This document shows, in pieces, positions 50,977-61,783 of a stretch of 64,000 nucleotides of DNA. Source of the stretch: Vanilla planifolia (Eukaryota; Streptophyta; Magnoliopsida; Asparagales; Orchidaceae); NCBI GenBank assembly GCA_023846275.1, contig CM043869.1:41194737-41258736 (forward strand), written 5' to 3'. How positions within the stretch are numbered: position 1 is the stretch's first letter; every line of letters begins with the position of its first letter. The notes beneath the pieces are model-generated. The model had not been told where the DNA came from. It saw nothing but the letters and a program-made list of their open reading frames with translations, and made no database searches. The position numbers were made by a program, and so were the translations under genes.

Positions 50977-53900
50977 CTACTCATACAATGACTTGGCAGA
51001 TTGAACTCTAAGTGCCTTGGTTTTTACTTTGAACACTTTCTCTTCCGACTTCTCGATGTTGCTGACGGCCTTTTCTATGGCCTTTTGCTTCCGAAGGTTC
51101 TTCGATCTTTTGGCCAGTCTTCCCTTTTTGAAGGTTCTGATATCATTAAGTCATTAGTTCAACTATCTTTGGTAAGTTAACTGAGTACATGCACTTCTAA
51201 CTTCATTGATATTGTAATAGAACACACTAACTAGACAGATCAACAAAAAAGAATAGAAGAGTGGAAAAAGAGATATTTAATCTTATGGCATATTTGGTTC
51301 ATCGATATTATTATATATTTTAATATTATTTAAAAATTTTAAATATTTAATTTGATAAAATCTATAAATAATTTTATTATAAAAAGTGACAAGTAGATAT
51401 CAGGCATCTTGAATAAAAATAAAAAAAAATAAAAGACTATATGAACGACATTACGTTAAACAATAAAAAACTATCAGCAAATTTGAAATAGTATTAATAT
51501 TTACATGACATTGTTATAAGATGTTAATGTTATTCAAATAACAATAAAAAAAAGAGAAAAATATGCATGACTTGTAAAACCTAATATATAAAAGAAAAAT
51601 GATATCACCAAAGGAACAATGTACAAAAAGTTAAGAAAGGATCAAAATCAGGTTTCTTCTTCCCTTCTGAGTTCACAGCTTTCATTAATGACAATGACAG
51701 CTACTTTTCCTATAGAGTGGACAAGTATTCCAAAAATAATCTCCAGTTAGATCTATTTGGGCATGCTTCTAAAAAATCCTATCTTTTTGAAGGATGAAAA
51801 GCAAAACATGGAAAGTATCATTTCCCCTTAGCAAAAAACAACATTAGGCCTAGTCATATCGACAAAAACATCCACAACTTGCCCACCTTCCCCATACACA
51901 GGAGAAACCCTATACACTGCAAAAGAACCAAAAATGTTGACAATGTCAAACACCATGGCACCAGCCTCGCCATAAGGACACAATTTGATTTGTAAGATGG
52001 TCACCATGGAGTCTCGCATTAGCTAAACCCCCAACACAGTATGAAACCCATTGCTTCTCACAAAGCTGAGCCACAGCAACTTAGGACATATAAATCCTAA
52101 CTCAGTTGGTACCAACAAATGCCTTCCACTGTACCAATCAATGGCAGTTGCAACATGAAGCCATCTCAAAGACAAATTCATCAAAAGTGACATTTGTCCA
52201 CTGCAAGATAGGGGGATCCCAAAAGATATGTGTGGGGTTGCTTGAACTGGAAGAAGATGGGATCCCCTGGCCCAAGAAGCAGGTAGAGGTGTTGGAAAGA
52301 AAGAACAAATTGATAATAGCAGTCACAAACAATGCAAGGATGACTGGTTTTCTGTTGAGGGTGATTCGATGTTTCCTTCACATCAGCATAAGAATTTCAA
52401 GCACTATGTGCAGGGACGAAGAAGTTGTATCCTAATGAACATCAGAACACAATAAAAAAATGCTGAGACTCTAAAGCATGGCCTAAATAGCCAAATTAAA
52501 AATGAGTGAAGGAATAAAAAGTCAACGTCCACAATATCCAAACTACCAATGCACGAGCCAAGCCCATGCAATGCTGCAAAGTGGCGAATTTGGCATTAAA
52601 AAAAGGATCATTCGTGGCCAGCTCCTCCTGTCCCAATCTCGGCACCAGCTCCCCAGCATATGGCCATCAATAATGAAATATTGATGCAAAGATCGGTTAT
52701 TAATACACCAGTCATCTAAGTAGTGAGTCAAGCCAAGCAATCCTTTCGTGAAAATAAAGGTCCAAACATCAACAAAGCCCTCCAACCGAGCACAGCATCA
52801 AACTTGTGATTCGAATAAATATTAGCAATGATCAACAATCGTGACGATCAACATCGAGGTGGCCATGAATAGAAAGATCAATCATCCATCCAAGGGAATA
52901 GTAACGATCTAGGGGTCAATAGTTGCAAAGATCCTGCTGCCATCTCCCACATATCAGCCTATGCCATCCTCTACAACCCTTCAAAATATACAAATCAGCC
53001 TCCAAACCAGGATTCTACCCTCACCTTGAAGTTAACCTTGTACACACTATACATGGAACCAAGCCTTGCCACCCAGAAGCAGTTGTCTTCTCCCAAGAAC
53101 TTGATCATCTATTTGTGCAATTATAAAATTACCATCAATTATTATTGTCAAGGATCTCGAATGTTTAATCACGGCCATTAACAATATCATTATTGTTTAT
53201 AATTAGCATCTACACCTCCTTCAACATATCCAATCATGACATAAATTACACCATAAAATTTTTACAATGAAAAAATTCACCAATAAAATTCATGGTATTG
53301 TCAAGCCGTTATTCAACCAACTGTCACTAATCAAAGAATACATAAAGTACTACCAACATAGATAAATGTTCATTATCAAATTGCAGCACAAGTGTAATAG
53401 GATAGCAAAGAAAAAAGTCAGGCTACAATTCTATAATACTCAAACAAAAGTACTTTTAATTTGATTGCATGAGCCAAATCAAGAGATTTGAAATGTATAA
53501 CAGCTTTAAGAATATAAACAGAGGGTGCATGAAATGATCAAGAAGTTGGTGAGTTGTTGCAGTTGAAGCAATGTATATAGTAATTCGAGAACAAAAATCA
53601 ATACAAAATCATTTACAATACTTTCAAAATATGTTAATACACCATGCAATTCATGATAACATGTTTAATGTTTACAATTCTATGGGTATAATACTAAAAT
53701 AAATATATAATACAATATGTACACTATCATATTGCAAATGTTAATAAAATAGGATACATTTTGCATGGGATATGACAAGTTAATAAAGATTAATAAAACA
53801 ATAATATAAAAATAATAAACATAATCCATATGAAAATGTGTAGCCCATTATATGAAAAGCTTCCTTAGCATTTTGATAGATTATATTTGGTTCCTTGTTG

Positions 53901-54787
53901 CTCAATCGATATTATTTGCTAAATATAAATATTGAGATTCTTCAAATCATTCGTAATTCATCATTATCTGGTAATTAAAATTTTAACCAATAAAAAGGTC
54001 AATAGCATTATTTAAAAGAAAGAGAAAATGAAAATTAATTTCGAAGGAAGCCTCCTCTTCTTCATCTATCAGTAACATATATTATTGTTTTGGATGATAT
54101 TGATGTCAACATGGTTTATAGAAAAACTTGAAATGATAGAAGTTATATCTAGCAAACATGCTTAAAAGAATTGTTCCATATCATGTTGGAAGGCTATTTT
54201 TATTGTATAAGAATCCAGAGGTACAATGGTAATGCATAACATCTACCAATGAACAATATCATTTTTTTGGAAAGTTAAAATATCTTTTGAGGTACACAGC
54301 AAATAATTGTTCGGTCCATCTCCCAAATACGGAGAGCAGCATGTAACACTGGTCAAACATAACAGAATTCAGTTCTTAAACAAAGGTCGAACTTTGTGAT
54401 CACAATAGCCAAGACAGATACAATACTCGCACTGATAAACCTAAGTTTGAAAGTTAACCACCTATTCATGATTTTCTACCTCGAACCGAAAAAACAAAGC
54501 CGTAAGGTAAAACAAAAAATAAACAAATAAAACCTGTGGATTGCACCAAGAGCAGTTTTTGACTGCAAAGGATCTGAGATGTCCACTTCTGTGCAGAAAA
54601 AAAAAAAAGGGAACACAGAAGTTTGATTTGTAAGGCCCTACAGTACGACCATGACAACGAATGCCAGAAACTCAATGAACCATGGCATGTGAGAATTGAT
54701 ACCTCGCGGAGTACTGAGGGCTTCCTCCACGGAGATGTCCATTGCAGTGCCACCTTTGTTCTTCTTCTTGTTCCTATGCTTCGCCAT
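50977..54787 (-). CDS. Small Lys/Arg-rich protein, three exons, 99 aa
   Basis: Exons: 54703-54787, 54534-54588, 50977-51136. Phases 1 and 2 join perfectly, with GT-AG borders. The protein starts MAKHRNKKKNKGGTAMDISV, has a short middle part (VDISDPLQSKTALGAIHR) and ends in a highly basic helical tail (KRSKNLRKQKAIEKAVSN, then ALRVQSAKSLYE and stop). I recognise it as a conserved plant protein type of unknown function; the KKK-rich start and KRSKN-RK-KAI block suggest a nuclear or nucleolar, RNA- or ribosome-related role (inference). An ATG further upstream in the same frame (54847) is less likely, since a telobox lies between them. The second intron (51137-54533) is 3.4 kb and carries retroelement debris. 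Confidence 0.8.
51830..52310 (-). mobile_element. Probable decayed non-LTR RNase H fragment in the large intron
   Basis: On the minus strand, WDPPILQWTNVTFDEF resembles the W-PP--GW-K-N-DG opening of plant LINE RNase H. Further on, VYGEGGQVVDVFVDM resembles the VYREGN-VAD-LA closing signature. Stops and frame shifts intervene. Flanking GC-richer sequence up to about 53130 may belong to the same element, but I could not match it. It lies in the same orientation as the host gene. Confidence 0.45.
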
Positions 54788-54790
54788 GGC

Positions 54791-54798
54791 TAGGGTTT
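54791..54798 (-). promoter_or_regulatory. Telobox in the 5' leader or proximal promoter
   Basis: The minus strand reads AAAACCCTAGCC immediately before the ATG at 54787. AAACCCTA teloboxes are typical near the start of plant genes for ribosomal and translation-related proteins, fitting the basic protein downstream. Confidence 0.6.
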
Positions 54799-54849
54799 TC
54801 GAGCGAGCGGCGGACAGAGGTACGGAAGCCCGCTTGAACCCAAACACGC

Positions 54850-57800
54850 TATCGCAACCTAACGGGCCTAATTTGAAATTAAAATGGAATTATAAAAATT
54901 AAGAATATCCTTAATTTTATTTTTTTAAATTGATGTGCTTTGAATGAAACAATTAAAATGACATTTATTTATTATAAATCAATATTCAGCTAATTTTTTA
55001 AAATCAATAAGCATTAAAACAATGTTTTTTTGTGCGTAAGAGTGCATGATTAAAATTTAACTGAAAAAATAAAAAATAAATGTGATATTTATTCTTGCGG
55101 AGGGAGATGTACCAAATGATAAAAATCTTTATTCTTTCTAAGAAAAGTGGACATCATTCCTGGTGATGATGTCTGAAGCTGGCAAACATGTGTGCATCAT
55201 TAGCTGAATAAATAACACGAACGATTTTTGCTGAAAGCCCATGAGTGGTTCATAAAGCATCTAGATTAGTGAGAGCTTGATAGTTTAATCAATGCATGCG
55301 GATCGATTTCTTCGTTGCTTTCCATGATCAAAGGTTACGGTTGGAAAGTTCCCCATGTCCTCAAATCTCGGATGGCATGCATTGTAAAGTTCCCCGTCTC
55401 TACTTTGAAAATCACAAAAGTAGATGATATATGATTAAACAAAAGTTATTTTGATTAAAAAGGTTTTATGATTTTATTTTAGTTAATGTTGATTTTCTCA
55501 CATTGTCAAGTCTCCACTAAAAAATCTTATGTCTTTATTTAATATTTGTTCTACATAATATATGATTTTATAACACGTTAAATAAATGGTGAGGTAGAGT
55601 TATGATATAAAGAATGAATGTCAAGTGTTGTCTAAAGATGAGAATTACTAAATAATAAATGATTTTTTATAGGCTTCTAAGTAAAGTGGTTAAAAAATAA
55701 ATTATTTCATATTGGTTACTAAGAGATTGATTTCAATATTTGTATGAGATGTATAGCATTAAGATGTTAAGAATTTTTTTAAGCTTAAAACACATTTAAG
55801 TAAAATTAGGATGTTCCAATAAGATAATATTTAATATAATAAGACTAAGACATCATATGTGGTATTAGAATAAAACTCTTTATTAGTATGATATGTTTCA
55901 ATAAAAAAAATAAGTGGAAGCTGGTATACCTAAAGATAGTAAGGAGTGAATCTGGGTGATGTCTTGAATAAAAAATACTAAATAAAAAGTAGTTTTTAAT
56001 AAATTTTTAGGTGAAGAGATAAGAGATTGATTATTTCATATTAATTATTAAGAAAATAATTATAATATTTATATTAAATGTCATGATTTTAAGATCTCAA
56101 TATGCATCTTGTGAGCAAAACTTACTCGATTCAAGATGGGTTGACGTAAATGGATGATATAGTGAGAATAGGATGTCACGACTTTATCTTAACTTAAGCA
56201 AGTTATGCTATTTTCAAAAAGGCCATTGATATTTTAAGATAATGATATCTCATATAAATATTATAATTATTTTTTTAATAATTGATATAAGAATAATTAA
56301 TCTTTACGCCCCTACATCTAGAAGCTTATCATGATTGACCAAAGAAAATAATATCTTAATATAAATAATAAGAGAAAAATACGTATCACGTCCATTTTTC
56401 AAATATCCATCACATAATATAAAATCATAATATTCCCTTATAAATTTTAATGGTCAAATAACTCAAATGAATGTAAAAATTATACCTAAATTTTGATGTA
56501 TAAATATCAATATCTTTTATATAATAAACTAATATATATGATAAATAAGTATCATAACATAAATAATTGATAAAATCAAGTTTCTATAAATTTCATCTCT
56601 TGAATATTAAATGAAATTTTATCACTCATACCACGATATTCAAGGCTTTGAAAATGTAACTTGTAACTTTTAGTACCATATCATCCTTATTTCATTCATC
56701 ATTTAAAGAATTATAAAATTTTAATGGGAAAGCAAAATCACTTTTGTGATTATCAAGATAGTTGAGCTTAAATATCACTTAACTTTCTCATTAGAGCTTT
56801 GCATTGGGTTATCTTATAGAAAGAAACATCATATAAATTACAAATAAGAGTTAGTATATCGACACATTAAAAAGTGACTTCTTATTATTTATATAAATCT
56901 AATTTCTTGCATCTCTTTATTTATAGGTTTGATATTAATTTTATCAACTTTTGTATTAGACATATAACCTAATCATTTTGTTATATACATCCCACAAACG
57001 TAAATAGATTTTGGTAGTGTTTAAAAGATTCTTTTATAAAGAGAAAAAATATTTGTTTAAAACCATATTTTTATGTGTAGGAAAATATGAAAAATATTTA
57101 TAAATTTTAGATATATTTTTAAGTTAAAAAAAATCAATTTACAAAGAAAGCCACGTCCATGTTTGAAACTTTGTGCCACAGGCAATGCCATGTTTTGAAC
57201 AAAGTGAAGTGTTGCTTCTTCTTTACATGGAAGCACGTTGTTTCATTTCAATGCATTCATTGGAGAATACCATACTTAGCTTATGGGAATGTTTGGTCTC
57301 TCTTAGATTCGGCTGGCCGGTCACGCCATACTCCATAGACCATGCTCCAACCCTTGCTAAACCCGGTTCGGAACATGATAGAGCGGGTTAAAACTTAAAA
57401 CCAAATCCAAAGAGATGAAAGGCAGAAGAGTTTCAAATAGGTAAGGACAGATTTGAGTTTCTACAATTAATATATTTTACTATTCAAGATATATATATTT
57501 TTTTCAAAGTTTGCTATTCCATATTTCAATTGTTTTTAAATATTTGAAATTCGTTTTCATTAATTTACATATTATGTTTTTCATTTTTCATCTCTTCGTT
57601 AATCTTTTTAGTTAATCATGTTGTTATTTTTATTCATTCGTTTAGATGCAGATATGTACCATTTTTAAGTGTTTGTTTTGTTTAGTGAATTTTAGATACA
57701 AAATATTTAGTAAAAAACTAATTTCTTAATGAAATGTAACATTTGACTATGAATATCTTTCTGCAAGTTATAATCTTATTACCAAATAGTATTTGATATA

Positions 57801-58350
57801 CGCATTATCTAGAGGATTATTTCAAATTGTTATATTTTCTTATAAATTATAATGTAACATCCCTAATATATAAAACCAAGAAAAAAAAAAATAAAAAAAA
57901 ATAAAAATAAACTAGGCTTAACCGTGGCCACATCGAAGGGCCATCCATCATGTCGGCAAGTACAATCACCTAACCGAGCAATACGTGCTAATTGTATTAG
58001 ATATTTTAATCTACTTAATTTAAAATGCCATATAGGAATTAAGATAAAAAAATATTACATAACAAATTTAAAAATCGTGTGACATGTCACCATTTGAAAG
58101 TTATATGAGCAATTTTCAATTTAAATATTTATTAACGAAATTTATTTAAATAAAGTTGTTTGAATATAATTAGGACGACAAAAAATTATTTTATGTATAC
58201 AATTCGTGATATTTGCTTCGGTAGTGACCATGCGTCTACCGAAATTACAGTTAAAACGGCCGTAGCAATAAAAAAGAGCATATTGCGCGAAGATTTGGGG
58301 GATTGTAGGCTCCACATTTCTCAAAAATTTGAATTTTTGTCATTCAGAAG
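54850..58350. other. Intergenic region between the small basic gene and myosin
   Basis: AT-rich. It contains related ~95-bp modules, two of them inverted (56005-56330), and a GC-richer island at about 57165-57400 with a 72-codon frame of no recognised family. No gene called. Confidence 0.6.
56005..56330. repeat. Imperfect inverted repeat (arms ~90-100 bp, loop ~130 bp)
   Basis: The left arm has AAGAGATTGATTATTTCAT, then TTAATTATTAAGAAAATAAT and TATAATATTTATAT. The reverse complement of about 56225-56330 reads AAAGATTAATTATTCTTAT, then TCAATTATTAAAAAAATAAT and TATAATATTTATAT. A third, direct, more diverged copy is at about 55665-55760. The fold-back form suggests a MITE-like element, but I could not define terminal repeats or target duplications. 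Confidence 0.5.
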
Positions 58351-58352
58351 CA

Positions 58353-58525
58353 AAACCCTAGAGTAGTTTATCCTCCAAGTCAGCTATTTTATGTTTTCCC
58401 TTCGCAAGTCTCAATGGAAATTTCGAATGTGAAGTGTAGTTGTTTCCTTTCTTGCTAGATTCCGCAAAAAAAAGTCTTCTCTTTCCTCCCTCGCTCGCTC
58501 CTTATCTCTCCTAACTCTGCTTGAA
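58353..58525 (+). promoter_or_regulatory. Telobox and pyrimidine-rich core promoter or leader of the myosin gene
   Basis: AAACCCTAG at 58353-58361 is followed at about 58440-58525 by a CT-rich stretch (TTCCTTTCTTGC, CTTTCCTCCCTCGCTCGCTC). Such Y-patch promoters are common in TATA-less plant genes. No TATA box was seen upstream of the ATG at 58678. Confidence 0.4.
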
Positions 58526-58677
58526 GCTTGGTTTTCTCAAATTCTGTTCCCTTTTTAGAGCACATCAAGCGGCATTCGCGGTTTCTGCAGAGTTATTGGG
58601 ATCGGGACTGGAGTTCATCGTGGGGAGCACCGGGTCGAAAGGTTCGAGCTCGAACTTGCCTTTTCATTCTGGTAACA

Positions 58678-61600
58678 ATGCTGTTTGCAGAGGCAATGGG
58701 TACTTCAACCGTTCGGAGTTCGCTGGAGGTCATGCTAGACGATATCAAGAGGAGGGAAGAGCAACCGAAGGATTTGCCTCCAGAATTGCCTTCACGGCCG
58801 ACGTCTAGAGGACGGCGGCCGTCTCCTAGGAGGTTTTTGCCTGTTAATTTGGCCGTTACAAGTGGCGGGCAGGAGACGCAGTCTATTAGCGAGAGGATAG
58901 ATGAAGTGAAGATTCCCGATATGAGTAGTACATTCGGATGCATGGGGTTGGCAAAGCCGAGCATCGATGAGCTTCAGGGTAATCCGGTGACGGATGGCTT
59001 GGGCAATTACGGGGAAAGGGCGGTAGTGGGTGGCGCCCTCGAATCTGAACTCAGATCCTCATTTGCCATTTACCTTGGCGAACACTTCAAGAATGGAGAA
59101 GCGATGGATTATTTCTTAAAGAAGGTAATTGAACTCAGCGAATATCTTTCTTTATGGTTACTCCACTCCAAAATATCTTATGCAAGTGCTGTTAATCGAT
59201 GGAGCACATGGTACGATCAATTCAATGTAACTGATCATATTGAGTGCAAATTAGGATTTGTTGTTGTTTTATTGTTTGTCTTGTATGCCCACGCACACAT
59301 GCACACAAGTGCATCTATGTGTACGCATACTATTGTTTCTAATAATTGGCTCAAAGTACTTTAGTAGTAATGGGCCAGTGGTTGGATCATAGGAAAACTT
59401 TTCTGATTGGTTGTGATGTGAACCCTGAACCTTTCTCCTGGATTAGTAACCAAGAAAAATGGGGATCTAAAACTGTTGCAAAACCGACCAGTTTTCTGTC
59501 CCAAAAAAATCAGTAATTTCTTTTTGGTCCGATGATCACCAAACGCAAAAGTTTCTGTGAAAGGTATTGAACTTCTGAAGGATAGCAGAAGGTAGTAGGT
59601 ACATTGCAAAATTGATCAGTAAATATTTTTTTCGATCATTTTGCTTTAAACTTACTTATCAAAGCTGAGCATCTAAAGGATTATAGTCCATTTGAATAAC
59701 AAACTATTTAATTTTTATGCATGCCAGTTTCCGTTTAGTTGGTAAGACCATTGTAGTAAGGTAAATATACTAGTCATTGGTTGATGTTATACATTTGGCT
59801 CAATTCATCTATATTGAGTTACCATGTCAAAGTTTGATGCATGCTATGAAGGTTCCATACTACTTTGAGGTTAGAGTAGTTTTTATTTTTGTTGATATTT
59901 TAGTTTTTCTTAATATTTTTATCTTAAGGCATGTTCTTTTAAGGAGAAATACTCTCAAAGCATTGGAATGCATTTTTACTTGTTTTATACAAAAGATTGG
60001 GTTCTTGGGCAGTGGGTTAATTCTTCCAGATACATGCCCTCGTGACCAAAGATACGGTTTTTTTTAGATAGAGTAGGTGAGGTTCACTAGGTTTGATTAA
60101 GGAATAGTTCCTCAAACTTAATTTGATGGTATATTCAATCCAGTATGACTGCAATTTCAGGTTAAGCGATCGAATCTGTATGGCAGTAAGAGTCTTTGCC
60201 TAACTATTTTTCATTAATAGTTGAAAAAAATTTCTATTTCTTACAGAAGCTTCCAGTTTGGTGTTGGCTTGAGGAGGAAAAATGGGAACAAGGACAGATT
60301 CATTCAGTCTCAATTAGAGATGCTGAAGTTTTAACGTCCAGCGGCAGAGTAAGTTTGAAGTATGCCATGTTTTGCTAGCTGTAAAGAGGACGAGTTGTGC
60401 TCTTTCAATGTTGCTAAATTACAGGTTTTGAAATTGCCAATGGAGAGTATTGTACCAGCAAACCCCGAAGTCTACGGTTCTGTGAATGACATCACACAGC
60501 TCAGTTATTTGAATGAGCCTTCGATTCTTCACACTCTGAAGTGCAGATATTATCAGGATAAGATCTTTGTAAGCACTAACCCGCAGTATTTTTTTTTTGT
60601 AATGCAAACGTTAACGTTGTGTTGTACTGAAGTAGTTGTTATCTGCCACCTTTTGTAGATCAAAGCAGGTCATGTTTTGGTTGCTCTCAATCCTTTTAAA
60701 GACTTGTCTGCTTGCAGAAGTGATTCTTTTGCAGCATGTAGTCAGAAAGTGGGAGAAACTCCACATGTCTATGCGGTAGCAGATCACGCATTTAGAGAAA
60801 TTTTGAGAGGTCGGAAGCAGCAATTTTTAGAAATCATTTGCATTATTATGCAAAATTTGTCCTTGTATTTTATGTTACCCCTGATTCTAAACTACTTCAA
60901 TAGCATTAATGACGTGGGTGATGGATTTGCAGGTGCAGGAAATCAGTCTATCATTATCAGGTAATTTTGTCGTGCTTTCAGTTTGGCTGGTTATCTTTGC
61001 TTTGTCTATGCTTGTTGCCTGCATATGAGTATTAGCTAAGATATTTTACAAAACATGTTGACCTCTGCAGTGGTTTAAGTGGATCTGGGAAGACCGAAAC
61101 CTCAAAACTTGCTACGGAACATCTAGTTATGATGGGAAGTATCAATGGAATTGATCTTAAGTTTTTGAATGCCAATTTGATACTGGAATCCTTTGGAAAT
61201 GCTAAAGCTCTGGAAAATGACAACTCTACTCGACATGTATGTTAAACCACTAAATTCTTAAGCATCTATTCCATCAGGTGTATTACGTCTTGGAATTTCA
61301 GTATTAAGCACTATCACGAGCATGAAAACTCCATTTCTTTTTCAATGTGAGAAGCTTAATTCCAGTAAAGAACTGTATATGATCTTTGTTCAATGTGATG
61401 CAGGGGAAACTAACTGAAATACATTTTAGTGAACTTGGAAAAGTTTGTGGAGCTATTATTGAAACATGTACGTATTTTTCTGGCACTTCTATATTCATAT
61501 CTAGAATTTTTCCCATCAACCATTGGAGATCCTCACCTTTAAATTTTGTCATTTTCCAACGCAAACATGCCGCCAGATCTACTTGAAAAGGTATTAGTAT

Positions 61601-61783
61601 TTTGAAGTTCTAGTTAAAGTTCCACTATGTTATTTATTCAAAACTTACAGGATTGGTACTATTTGTTGTCCAAAAAATGATACCGTCATTGTGAACAGTC
61701 AAGAGTTGTTCAGAGAGCCATTGGGGAAAGATCCTTCCATATTTTTTATCAACTATGTGCCGGAGCTCCTCCTTGTCTTAAAG
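58678..61783 (+). CDS. Class VIII myosin (ATM2-like), N-terminal and early motor part; continues past window
   Basis: Exons: 58678-59124, 60247-60348, 60425-60568, 60659-60809, 60933-60960, 61071-61236, 61404-61467, 61577-61590, 61699-61783, in one continuous frame (400 codons). I start at MLFAEAMG because the following SSLEVMLDDIKRREEQPKD and LPPELPSRPTSRGRRPSPRR match the plant-specific ATM2 N-terminus. Next come the SH3-like part (VWCWLEEEKWEQGQ), LSYLNEPSILHTLKCRYYQD, AGHVLVALNPFKD, HVYAVADHAFREI, NQSIII, then the P-loop, NAKALENDNSTRHGKLTEIHF, LLEKSRVVQRAIGERSFHIF and YQLCAGAPPCLK. Actin motor for plasmodesmata and endocytic traffic in known relatives. The P-loop is GLSGSGKT where myosins have GESGAGKT, so activity is uncertain. 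A divergent paralogue or an early pseudogene are both possible. No further exon was identified in the window. Confidence 0.82.

Noticed and set aside
58528-58677. Upstream in-frame extension of the myosin first exon
   Set aside because: It begins with TTG rather than ATG and translates into untranslated-leader-like sequence; the ATG at 58678 fits the family N-terminus.
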